NCBI GenBank assembly: GCA_944329205.1
Contig: CALVHY010000067.1
Span: forward strand, 1 to 38,520
Reading direction: 5' to 3'
Length of the DNA: 38,520 nucleotides
From: an uncultured Bacilli bacterium
GTDB lineage: Bacteria > Bacillota_I > Bacilli_A > RF39 > UBA660
Part shown: positions 7,706 through 15,015 of the stretch, piece by piece
Layout of the letters: each line of letters starts with the position of its first letter
How positions within the stretch are numbered: the stretch's first letter is position 1
The notes under the pieces: model-generated
The model's database searches: none
What the model saw: the letters and a program-made list of their open reading frames with translations, nothing else
What the model was told of the DNA's origin: nothing
Made by a program: the position numbers and the translations under genes

Positions 7706-7822
7706 TTACCACCACCAAATCCTAAAAATCATAAATACAAATAGTAAAAGGCAGGTGCCAAAAAATATAGCTTCATATAATTTAATTGTTTTATTATTTT
7801 TTTTAACTTCTTTTTTCTTCAT
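7706..7822 (-). CDS. 38-residue basic single-pass membrane peptide
   Basis: A tiny gene: ATG at 7822 follows AAGAGG by about nine bases and the frame ends TAA at 7706. The peptide has a very basic start (MKKKEVKKNNKTIK), a hydrophobic segment of about 18 residues (AIFFGTCLLLFVFMIF) and ends RIWWW. One base separates its stop from the next start. The size, charge pattern and tryptophan-rich end resemble small membrane-active peptides, including toxins of RNA-controlled systems, but also ordinary small membrane proteins; I cannot assign it. Confidence 0.5.
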   Translation of the reverse strand: MKKKEVKKNNKTIKLYEAIFFGTCLLLFVFMIFRIWWW

Positions 7823-7856
7823 AGCTCTAACCTCTTAGAATATTGTAACATAAACC

Positions 7857-7893
7857 AAAAGAAAACTCTATTCTTTTTTAGAATAAAGTTTTC
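7857..7893 (-). terminator. Terminator between the repeat RNA and the small membrane genes
   Basis: A 14-bp stem with one G-U or mismatch position (arms 7861-7874 and 7880-7893, loop of five bases) followed on the minus strand by TTTTCTTTT. The T run is short, so partial read-through into the two small genes is plausible; they have no other visible promoter. Confidence 0.7.
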
Positions 7894-7907
7894 AAACATT
7901 TTCCTTC

Positions 7908-7948
7908 GGAATCATTTATAACTCGCACCATCCGTAAGCGACTAACAT
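7908..7948 (-). repeat. 41-bp direct repeat, copy nearer the terminator
   Basis: 37 of 41 positions match the other copy (7958-7998). The plus strand begins GGAATCATTTATAAC and ends CTAACAT. Two of the four differences are the two halves of one predicted base pair (TCGC/GCGA here). Confidence 0.9.
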
Positions 7949-7957
7949 TTCACGATT

Positions 7958-7998
7958 GGAATCATTTATAACCCGCGCCATCCATAAGCGGCTAACAT
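7958..7998 (-). repeat. 41-bp direct repeat, copy nearer the promoter
   Basis: Second unit, 9 bp from the first; the predicted stem reads CCGC/GCGG on the plus strand, the compensated version of the other copy. Only two units exist and there is no CRISPR-like array. Confidence 0.9.
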
Positions 7999-8025
7999 GT
8001 ACTACATTTCTTTGAATGCAATATA

Positions 8026-8054
8026 AATATACTATATTTTTATGTAAATGTCAA
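8026..8054 (-). promoter_or_regulatory. Strong sigma-A promoter of the repeat RNA
   Basis: Minus-strand consensus TTGACA (8049-8054), a 17-bp spacer and TATATT (8026-8031). It is one of the best -35 matches in the window, although the only products downstream are the repeat RNA and two tiny genes. Confidence 0.75.
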
Positions 8055-8056
8055 TT

Positions 8057-8079
8057 AGTATATTCACCTTTAATATACT
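8057..8079. promoter_or_regulatory. Dyad next to the repeat-RNA promoter
   Basis: A perfect 8-bp inverted repeat (AGTATATT / AATATACT) with a 7-bp centre ends three bases upstream of the -35. The position and symmetry suit an operator for a dimeric regulator. It could instead be a weak ppdK terminator, but no T run follows on the minus strand. Confidence 0.45.
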
Positions 8080-8115
8080 CGATTATTCAAAAATTGATAC
8101 TACTTTTACGGGAAT

Positions 8116-10743
8116 TTATTTGCTAGATTTAATGGTTGCTTGTGCAGCAGCAAGTCTAGCAATTGGAACACGATATGGACTACAAGATACATAATCAAGT
8201 CCTACACTCTCACAGAATTCAATACTAGCAGGATCCCCACCATGTTCACCACATACACCTAAATGAATATCGCCTCTAGTCTTCCTTCCCTTTTCTACAG
8301 CTATTTTAATTAACTCACCAACGCCTTCGGTATCTAATTTGGCAAATGGATCGGATTCAAAAATCTGTTTTGCGTAATAATCATTTAAAAATTTACCAGC
8401 ATCATCTCTTGAGAAGCCATAAGTCATTTGGGTTAAGTCATTGGTTCCAAATGAGAAAAATTCTGCATATTCGGCTATTTTATCCGCAGTTAAAGCAGCT
8501 CTAGGTATCTCAATCATGGTGCCAACATGATAAGTAATATCACTACCGGCCTCTTTAATTAATTTATCTGCTTCTTCAACAACAATATCACGCACGAATT
8601 TAAGTTCTTTCTCATCACCAACTAACGGAATCATAATTTCCGGAGTTACTTTAATACCAACTTTTTCTACATTAATTGCTGCTTCAATAACAGCTCTTGT
8701 TTGCATTTTGGCAATTTCTGGATAAGTAACAGCAAGACGACAACCTCGGTGTCCCATCATAGGATTAAATTCCTTTAAAGATTCAACGCGTTTTTTTAAT
8801 GCTTCAAAACTCATGCCTAAGCTTTCAGCTAACGGTTTAATTTCTTCATCGGTAGATGGTAAAAATTCGTGTAAAGGTGGATCTAAGAAACGAATAGTAA
8901 CACTGTATGGAGCCATAGCTTTAAATAATTCTTCAAAATCTCCTCTTTGATAAGGAAGAATATCTGCTAAAGCTGCCTCTCTTTGTTCAAGCGTTTCCGC
9001 TGTAATCATTTTCCGAAAATTAAAGATTCTATCTTCTTCAAAGAACATATGCTCTGTACGACAAAGGCCGATACCCTCTGCCCCAAATTTACGTGCTTGA
9101 ATAGCATCTCTTGGGGTATCAGCATTGGTACGAACACGCATTCTTCTTGCCTCATCAGCCCAAGTCATAAATGTTTCAAAGTCGCCACTAATACTTGGTT
9201 CTTCTGTCTTAATTAAGCCATCATAAACACGACCAGTAGAACCATCTAAACTAATTTCATCACCTTCATGATAAACTTTACCACTCTTAGTAGTAAGAGT
9301 TTTAGCTTCTTCATCAATAGAAAGTTCCCCACAACCAGATACACAGCATCTACCCATACCACGAGCAACAACCGCAGCATGGCTAGTCATTCCACCCCGA
9401 ATCGTTAAAATTCCTTCTGCATGATTCATTCCTTCGATATCCTCAGGTGAAGTTTCCAAACGAACTAAAATTGTTTTTTCGCCCATTTTAGAGTGTTCAG
9501 TTACATCCTCAGCCGTAAAATAAATCTTACCAGCACCAGCTCCTGGAGATGCAGCAAGACCAGTAGCGATCACTTCACCTTTTTTTAGCGCAGCAGCATT
9601 AAATGTGGGATGAAGTAAACTATCAAGTTGGTTTGGCTCTACTTTTAAGAGTGCTTCTTCCTTGGTAATTAATCCTTCACTTACCATATCAACAGCAACT
9701 TTTAAGGCAGCAGTAGCTGTTCTTTTACCGTTTCTAGTTTGCAGCATAAATAAATGTCCATCTTCAATTGTAAATTCCATATCTTGCATATCTTTATAAT
9801 GATTTTCAAGCGTTTTCGCAATTTTAGCAAACTCTTTATATACCTCTGGCATTGTACTTTCTAGTTTACTAATAGGTTCTGGTGTACGAATACCTGCAAC
9901 AACATCTTCACCTTGCGCATTAATTAAATATTCACCATAAAGTTTAGCCGCACCTGTCGCTGGATTTCTTGTAAAGGCAACACCAGTACCGGAAGTATTA
10001 CCACGATTTCCATAAACCATTTCTTGAACATTTACAGCGGTACCCCAACTAGATGGAATATCATTCATTCTTCTATAATAAATAGCACGCTCATTATTCC
10101 AACTTCTAAATACGGCCGTTACGGCTTCAATTAATTGAACTTTAGGGTCTTGGGGAAAATCTTCACCAGCAATTTTTTTATAAATCTTCTTAAATTCATC
10201 TGTTACTTCAACCATATCATCTGCGGTTAAATCCGTATCAAATTTAGCGCCTTTTTCTTCCTTTATTTCATCTAAGCGTCTCTCAAAACTTGATTTTGGA
10301 TAACCTTTAACAACATCTGCAAACATTTGAATAAATCTACGATAAGAATCATACACAAATCTCTTGTTATTTGTTACTTCAGTAAAACCTTCTGCTACTT
10401 CATCATTCATACCTAAGTTAAGAACCGTATCCATCATACCAGGCATACTAGCACGAGCTCCACTTCTTACACTAACAAGTAATGGATTTTTCTTATCCCC
10501 AAGTGTTTTACCTGTAATACTTTCTAATTCATCTAAATTAGCATAAATTTCCTTTTTAATTTCTTCATCAATTACTTCTTTATCTTCATAATACTTATTA
10601 CAAGCCTCAGTTGTAACTGTAAATCCTCTTGGAACAGGAAGTCCTAAACCTGTCATTTCGGCTAAATTAGCACCTTTACCACCTAATAATTCTTTCATGT
10701 CCTTGTTACCTTCAGAAAAAAGATAAACATATTTTGTTTTCAT
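8116..10743 (-). CDS. ppdK: Pyruvate, phosphate dikinase
   Basis: An 875-residue enzyme, full length for the family, that interconverts pyruvate, ATP and Pi with PEP, AMP and PPi in the cytoplasm. The N-terminal nucleotide-binding domain begins KYVYLFSEGN...LLGGKGANLAEM. The swivelling phosphohistidine domain carries GGMTSHAAVVARGMG, whose His is the phosphorylated residue. The C-terminal PEP/pyruvate barrel contains GIGLCRTEHMF, MMGHRGCRL and the catalytic cysteine in LGVCGEHGGDP. The gene has its own promoter and an AGGAGG site. In organisms using PPi-linked glycolysis it can replace or assist pyruvate kinase; ackA nearby suggests acetate-forming fermentation. Confidence 0.98.
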   Translation of the reverse strand: MKTKYVYLFSEGNKDMKELLGGKGANLAEMTGLGLPVPRGFTVTTEACNKYYEDKEVIDEEIKKEIYANLDELESITGKTLGDKKNPLLVSVRSGARASMPGMMDTVLNLGMNDEVAEGFTEVTNNKRFVYDSYRRFIQMFADVVKGYPKSSFERRLDEIKEEKGAKFDTDLTADDMVEVTDEFKKIYKKIAGEDFPQDPKVQLIEAVTAVFRSWNNERAIYYRRMNDIPSSWGTAVNVQEMVYGNRGNTSGTGVAFTRNPATGAAKLYGEYLINAQGEDVVAGIRTPEPISKLESTMPEVYKEFAKIAKTLENHYKDMQDMEFTIEDGHLFMLQTRNGKRTATAALKVAVDMVSEGLITKEEALLKVEPNQLDSLLHPTFNAAALKKGEVIATGLAASPGAGAGKIYFTAEDVTEHSKMGEKTILVRLETSPEDIEGMNHAEGILTIRGGMTSHAAVVARGMGRCCVSGCGELSIDEEAKTLTTKSGKVYHEGDEISLDGSTGRVYDGLIKTEEPSISGDFETFMTWADEARRMRVRTNADTPRDAIQARKFGAEGIGLCRTEHMFFEEDRIFNFRKMITAETLEQREAALADILPYQRGDFEELFKAMAPYSVTIRFLDPPLHEFLPSTDEEIKPLAESLGMSFEALKKRVESLKEFNPMMGHRGCRLAVTYPEIAKMQTRAVIEAAINVEKVGIKVTPEIMIPLVGDEKELKFVRDIVVEEADKLIKEAGSDITYHVGTMIEIPRAALTADKIAEYAEFFSFGTNDLTQMTYGFSRDDAGKFLNDYYAKQIFESDPFAKLDTEGVGELIKIAVEKGRKTRGDIHLGVCGEHGGDPASIEFCESVGLDYVSCSPYRVPIARLAAAQATIKSSK

Positions 10744-10773
10744 ATTGCCTCCTTAATTTTATGGTATGGAATA

Positions 10774-10802
10774 ATTATATCATGCATAAAGGAGTTGCAC
10801 AA
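10774..10802 (-). promoter_or_regulatory. Promoter of ppdK
   Basis: Minus-strand TTGTGC (10797-10802), a 17-bp spacer ending in TGA (extended -10) and consensus TATAAT (10774-10779), between the upstream gene's terminator and the ppdK AGGAGG site. Confidence 0.7.
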
Positions 10803-10832
10803 GAAAGAGCCTAAAGTTTGACAAAAAATAGA

Positions 10833-10860
10833 CAAAAAACTCATCTTAAATGAGTTTTTA
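10833..10860 (-). terminator. Intrinsic terminator after the NrnA-like gene
   Basis: Stem AAAACTCAT / ATGAGTTTT with loop TTAAG and a T run on the minus strand. It ends the ackA-nrnA unit and closely matches the rplS terminator. Confidence 0.85.
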
Positions 10861-10862
10861 GC

Positions 10863-11846
10863 TTAAATATTACTTATACTAGCACGTTTATATTCTTCAC
10901 AAAGTTGATCTAAATCTTTGATAAATGAGGCAATTTCCTCTTCCCCGGTAAGACGAGCTCCACTGGCATATTTGTGACCACCACCATTGTACTTGCTGGC
11001 AGTTTCATTAATGATGGGGCCATGAGAACGAATGCTTACTTTATAAACATTGTTTTTGGTATCTTCAGTAATAAATGTCCACACAATAACTTCCCGAATA
11101 AAATTAAAATTATTAATTAAATTAGCAGGCGTAGCTAAATCGACATGATATTCTTTGATTATATCACTAGGAATAACAAGATAACCAAGACCGTTTTCAG
11201 TTACTTGCATATTACTAGCTATATACCCTTGAAAACGAACTTCATTAATGCCTCGATCATATAAATAATTATATAAAGATGTAAAATCTATTTTACTAGC
11301 TTTAATTAAGTCATGCACTATAGCAAAAGTTTTATTAGTCGTATAAGGCAGCAAAAAGCGATCACTATCAGAGACAATACCAAGATAAAGATTACCGGCA
11401 ATTTTAGTATCTAGCTTTAAAGGGGTTTTCAATAAGAGTTCTGCGATCATTTGACATGTTGAACAACTTGATTCATCAGTCCAATCAACTAAGCCTTTTA
11501 TGTCTTCGGCGGGATGATGATCAATTTTTAAGATTTCTTGATAAGCTAAGTTTTCTATGCCATCGACCCGCGATATATTGGGAACATCTAAAACGATTAA
11601 TAGGCAATCGGAAAGCTGTTCATTGTCAATTTTGTCTAAAATGCCATAGTATTTAAACTTGGATACCCCAAGCCCTACGGCATAAACTTCCTTGGTAGGA
11701 AAAGTTAGCCTAATGGAATCACGCAGAGCAATAGTTGAGGCGATAGCATCAGGATCAGGTCCGACATGTCTTGCAATAACGATTTTAGGATATTCTTTAA
11801 TTTTCTTATATATTTTTTTGATAATACTATTATTAATGGGAACCAC
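10863..11846 (-). CDS. nrnA: DHH/DHHA1 phosphoesterase, NrnA-like
   Basis: A protein of about 325 residues in the bifunctional oligoribonuclease/pAp phosphatase group. The metal-binding DHH domain shows RHVGPDPDAIAS near the N-terminus, the central ILKIDHHPAED triad and a SDSDRF segment. The DHHA1 domain ends with GGGHKYASGAR. NrnA-type enzymes degrade 2-5-nt RNA and dephosphorylate pAp; a c-di-nucleotide role cannot be excluded, though there are no PAS/GGDEF or membrane segments as in GdpP. The start is uncertain: GTG at 11846 directly abuts AAGGG, whereas an ATT at 11837 has proper spacing. It follows ackA after 5 bp. Confidence 0.88.
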   Translation of the reverse strand: MVPINNSIIKKIYKKIKEYPKIVIARHVGPDPDAIASTIALRDSIRLTFPTKEVYAVGLGVSKFKYYGILDKIDNEQLSDCLLIVLDVPNISRVDGIENLAYQEILKIDHHPAEDIKGLVDWTDESSCSTCQMIAELLLKTPLKLDTKIAGNLYLGIVSDSDRFLLPYTTNKTFAIVHDLIKASKIDFTSLYNYLYDRGINEVRFQGYIASNMQVTENGLGYLVIPSDIIKEYHVDLATPANLINNFNFIREVIVWTFITEDTKNNVYKVSIRSHGPIINETASKYNGGGHKYASGARLTGEEEIASFIKDLDQLCEEYKRASISNI

Positions 11847-11851
11847 CCCTT

Positions 11852-13048
11852 CTATTTAATTAATGCATATGTATCAAGAGCAATCATGAGTTCTTCGTTG
11901 GTAGGAATGACATAAACAGCAACGCTAGATGTTTCTTGGGAAATTAAACCTTCGTTTTGGTCTAAATAGCCAGCTATTTTACTGTTTTTTTCGTGATCAA
12001 CCAAAATATTTAAACAAGCAAGTTTCTTTAATACTTCTTCTCGAAATTCACGCGCGTTTTCACCAAGACCCGCTGTAAAAATAAGAGCGTCTACTTTGCC
12101 TTCTAACTTCACATAATATTTGGCAATGTAATCAACTATGCGATTGATATACATGTTATTAGCAAGTAAGGCATCATGATCCGATTCGGCAATAGCACTT
12201 TCAATGTCACGATGATCGCTATATTTACCACTTATACCTAAAAGACCACTTTTTTTGTTTAAAATAGTATCTACTTCATTTAAAGTAGCCCCGGTTTTTT
12301 CAAGATAATAAGGGATTATTGAGTAGTCTATGTCACCGCTACGAGTACCCATGATAAGACCAGCATTAGGGGTAAAGCCCATTGTGGTGTCAATGCTCTC
12401 ACCGTTTTTGATGCAACAAATGGAACCGCCACTGCCAATATGGCAACTAATTAAATTAACGGATTTTCGATTAAGCTTTTCTTGCATAACTTTGGTGATG
12501 TATTTATGACTGGTACCATGAAAACCGTATTTGCGAATTTGATAGTCTTTATACCAACTAAGAGGTACGGAGTATAAATACTCTTCTTCTTTCATAGTTT
12601 GATGAAAAGCTGTATCAAAAACACCAACCATAGGAGTATTAGGTAATACTTCTTTAAAAGCTTTAACTCCTAAGATGTTAGCAGGATTATGAAGAGGCGC
12701 AAGCGCAGATAACGCACTTACCGTGTTGATAACATCATCATCAATTATGACGCTTGATGCATACTTGTCTCCACCATGAACAAGACGGTGCCCAACACCA
12801 TCAATTTCATCTAAAGATTTAATTATGTTGTTGGCATATAATTCTTCAATTAAAAGGTCAATAGCAACTTTATGATCTTTCATGTCATGTTCTTTTTTGA
12901 TCTTTGTGCCGTTTAATTTAATGCTATAGATTCCACCATTTAAACCTATCTTTTCAAAATTTCCACTAATTAATTCTTCTTCTTCTGGTAATTTAATCAT
13001 ATTAAACTTTAATGATGAACTACCAGCGTTTACTGTTAATATTTTCAT
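11852..13048 (-). CDS. ackA: Acetate kinase
   Basis: A 398-residue acetate kinase making ATP and acetate from acetyl phosphate. Family signatures run throughout: VNAGSSSLKF at the N-terminus, GHRLVHGG, FDTAFHQTM, YGFHGTSHKY, SCHIGSGGS, the TTMGFTPNAGLIMGTRSGDID signature and FTAGLGENA near the C-terminus. No pta lies next to it in this window. A TATAAT box lies just upstream and the ribosome-binding site is GAGGAG. It is co-transcribed with the NrnA-like gene. Confidence 0.98.
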   Translation of the reverse strand: MKILTVNAGSSSLKFNMIKLPEEEELISGNFEKIGLNGGIYSIKLNGTKIKKEHDMKDHKVAIDLLIEELYANNIIKSLDEIDGVGHRLVHGGDKYASSVIIDDDVINTVSALSALAPLHNPANILGVKAFKEVLPNTPMVGVFDTAFHQTMKEEEYLYSVPLSWYKDYQIRKYGFHGTSHKYITKVMQEKLNRKSVNLISCHIGSGGSICCIKNGESIDTTMGFTPNAGLIMGTRSGDIDYSIIPYYLEKTGATLNEVDTILNKKSGLLGISGKYSDHRDIESAIAESDHDALLANNMYINRIVDYIAKYYVKLEGKVDALIFTAGLGENAREFREEVLKKLACLNILVDHEKNSKIAGYLDQNEGLISQETSSVAVYVIPTNEELMIALDTYALIK

Positions 13049-13071
13049 ATATTTCTCTCCTCTATGTTTCT

Positions 13072-13077
13072 ATTATA
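13072..13077 (-). promoter_or_regulatory. Possible -10 of the ackA promoter
   Basis: A consensus TATAAT lies directly after the T run of the upstream terminator and 24 bp before the ackA start. No good -35 is visible, because the T tract and hairpin occupy that space. Confidence 0.35.
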
Positions 13078-13078
13078 C

Positions 13079-13107
13079 AAAAAAAAAAAGAATATTTCTA
13101 TCCTTTT
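13079..13107 (-). terminator. Terminator after the InlB-repeat gene
   Basis: On the minus strand AAAGGATA / TATTCTTT (one G-U pair) with a GAAA tetraloop is followed by about ten T, a compact intrinsic terminator. Confidence 0.8.
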
Positions 13108-13116
13108 TAAGCATTT

Positions 13117-13833
13117 TTATAATTCTTCGTACATAGCGACTAAAGTTATATCTTCAGTGATAGGTTCTAAAAAAGTAAATTCGGAATCATTTAAATACCA
13201 ACCGACAAAGCGAAAATTCTCTTTAGTGGGAGCCATAGGCATTTTAGCAAGGGAACCAATATTAACCGTAAGAGGATCTATTGGGCTTCCTCCTTGGGTA
13301 TCAAAAGTAACTGTAGCCGTTTTAATTACGGCTTCAATTTTTTGATATTTAGCAACTAAAACCATATTATGAGTTATGGGGCTTTTTAGATCTAATTGTT
13401 GATTGTGATACATCCAGGCTATAAATTCATAGCCCTCTTTAGAGGGATAAGCGATATCGCTTAAAAGATGGCCTTCCGTTATTAAAACATCTTCTATAGG
13501 GGTTCCACCTAGAGAATCAAAGCGAAGCGTATAAGTTGGCTCTCTTAGCTGTTCCCAGTGGGCCGTAAGAGTAATATTAGTGGTAACGGGAGTGGTAAAA
13601 TCAAATAATTCAGTATCTAAATACCAACCTAAAAATATATAACCGTCTTTTTCGGGATCGCTTGGTTTGGTAATGTTTTTTTTTAAACCGGTTTTTTGGG
13701 GTGCAATAATACTACCACCATTAGAATTAAATGTTACTTGATATCCATCCTTTTTTAAATAAAAATATAAGCTTCCTGCCACTAAGAAGATGAAAAAGAA
13801 GATAATAACACTATATTTTATAACTTTAGCCAT
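13117..13833 (-). CDS. Membrane-anchored protein with three InlB-type B repeats
   Basis: A 238-residue protein with an N-terminal membrane anchor (about residues 7-26) and an extracellular part made of three repeats of the InlB B-repeat / Listeria-Bacteroides type (about 32-93, 101-164 and 171-237). Each repeat has the pattern VTFxxxGG...P...GY/F-x-F-x-GWY...T...ITLxAxY/W, for example FNSNGGSII, FLGWYLD, RFDSLGGTPIED, FDTQGGSPIDP and FVGWYLNDSEF. These domains are usually adhesive or spacer modules of surface proteins; a partner cannot be predicted. No LPxTG motif is present. AAGGTG lies seven bases before the ATG. It follows ftsW after 45 bp and probably shares its transcript. Confidence 0.85.
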   Translation of the reverse strand: MAKVIKYSVIIFFFIFLVAGSLYFYLKKDGYQVTFNSNGGSIIAPQKTGLKKNITKPSDPEKDGYIFLGWYLDTELFDFTTPVTTNITLTAHWEQLREPTYTLRFDSLGGTPIEDVLITEGHLLSDIAYPSKEGYEFIAWMYHNQQLDLKSPITHNMVLVAKYQKIEAVIKTATVTFDTQGGSPIDPLTVNIGSLAKMPMAPTKENFRFVGWYLNDSEFTFLEPITEDITLVAMYEEL

Positions 13834-13878
13834 TTAAATACACCTTTTATTATTATGTAAAAATAAAGTTTATTCATA

Positions 13879-14961
13879 CTATTTTTTACTTACATTTAAA
13901 ACTAAACCAAGGCTAATTAAGCTGATAAGCAAACTAGAACCACCATAGGAAAAAAATGGGAGAGTTACCCCGGTAACAGGGATTAACCCAACAACTACGG
14001 CAAGATTTAGGGATGCTTGAATAAATATGCCAAAGGCAAGACCAAAAGCTAAGTATTTTTTAAATAAATCGCTTGCTTGCAAAGCTATTTTTAACATTCG
14101 ATAAAAGATGAAAAAGAAAAAACAACAGACAATTATTACACCTAAAAAACCAAATTCTTCACTAATGATTGAGAAAATAAAATCTGTTTGGGGTTCAGGT
14201 AAATAAAAATGTTTCTGCCTTGAATTTAAGAAGCCTTGGCCAAGTAATCCTCCTGGCCCAATTGCATACAGGCTTTGAATAATTTGATAGCCACTTCCTA
14301 AAGGATCACTCCACGGATTTAAGAAAGATACAATTCGGGCCATCCGGTAAGGAGCAGCAATAATTAAAGCTACAATACCAGCTAAACCCAAAACTCCTAA
14401 TTTGACAAAAAAAGATATTTTAAGACCCGAGACGAAAATAAGAGCAATGAGAGTAAGAGCCATAACCATCGCGGTACCAAAATCGGGTTCTAGCATGATA
14501 AGTAAGAAAAACAGTCCAATAACAAGGAAAATAGGCAAAGCTCCTTTTTTGATGTCAGTCATATTTTTTTGGTTACGAGCTAAGTATTTCGCTGTAAAAA
14601 TAATAAGACCTAATTTGGCAAATTCACTCGGTTGTACGCCCAATCCACCAATGCCAAACCAACTTCGGCTGCCATTACGGATCGTACCAATGCCGGGGAT
14701 TAAAACGAGAATAAGAAGAAGAAAACAAAGTCCTAGGATAAGATTAGCTCTTTTTTTTAAAAAATTAAGATCAATCTTACTTGTTAACATCATGATAAAA
14801 ATTCCTACGATAAAAAAAAGGCTTTGCTGTCGCACATATTTAAAAGCATCTTGATACTTAAATTCGGCCCAAATGCTACTCGCCGAATAAATCATAATTA
14901 TACCAAAAATACCGATGATAATTACACTTATTAAAAGATAATAATCGATGTGTTTTTTCAT
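13879..14961 (-). CDS. ftsW: SEDS peptidoglycan glycosyltransferase (FtsW/SpoVE type)
   Basis: A multi-pass SEDS-family protein of about 360 residues that polymerises lipid II together with a class B PBP. Family marks are IYSASS near the N-terminus, GSRSWFGIGGLGVQPSEFAK, the LEPDFGTAMV region with the catalytic aspartate, SFLNPWSDPLGSGYQIIQSL, and TGVTLPFFSYGGSSL near the C-terminus. The frame opens at TTG 14976 but the ATG at 14961 is better placed, three bases after AGGTGAT. The order PBP-mraY-SEDS matches the spoVD-murE-mraY-murD-spoVE section of the B. subtilis cluster, with murE and murD missing. It may serve division, sporulation or both. Confidence 0.93.
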   Translation of the reverse strand: MKKHIDYYLLISVIIIGIFGIIMIYSASSIWAEFKYQDAFKYVRQQSLFFIVGIFIMMLTSKIDLNFLKKRANLILGLCFLLLILVLIPGIGTIRNGSRSWFGIGGLGVQPSEFAKLGLIIFTAKYLARNQKNMTDIKKGALPIFLVIGLFFLLIMLEPDFGTAMVMALTLIALIFVSGLKISFFVKLGVLGLAGIVALIIAAPYRMARIVSFLNPWSDPLGSGYQIIQSLYAIGPGGLLGQGFLNSRQKHFYLPEPQTDFIFSIISEEFGFLGVIIVCCFFFFIFYRMLKIALQASDLFKKYLAFGLAFGIFIQASLNLAVVVGLIPVTGVTLPFFSYGGSSLLISLISLGLVLNVSKK

Positions 14962-14986
14962 ATCATCACCTAACAAATTTTATGAC

Positions 14987-15015
14987 AAGAAAAAAAATGT
15001 AGAACTTCTACATTT
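14987..15015 (-). terminator. Terminator after mraY
   Basis: AAATGTAG / CTACATTT with a five-base loop and eight T on the minus strand, overlapping the mraY stop. Because ftsW starts within 55 bp and has no clear promoter, read-through is likely. Confidence 0.75.

Larger units (their letters stand above)
7857..8019 (-). ncRNA. Candidate structured tandem-repeat leader or antitoxin-like RNA
   Basis: The unit runs from a predicted start about seven bases after a strong promoter to an intrinsic terminator, roughly 160 nt, with no ORF. It holds two 41-nt direct repeats with a period of 50. On the transcribed strand each repeat can form a hairpin (YCGC ... GCGR) in which one base pair differs between copies by a compensatory change (C-G in one, U-A in the other). 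The loop sequence GGAU is complementary to AUUCC near the repeat's 3' end, allowing a pseudoknot. No known riboswitch consensus is recognised. Antitoxin of a type III-like system, cis-regulatory leader and independent small RNA are all possible. Confidence 0.5.

Noticed and set aside
7908-7998. CRISPR array
   Set aside because: There are only two units with a 9-bp gap, the units are imperfect, there are no spacers of normal length and no cas genes.
7857-8019. Firm call of a type III toxin-antitoxin system
   Set aside because: The layout fits, but no ToxN/CptN/TenpN-like protein of suitable size follows; kept only as a hypothesis.
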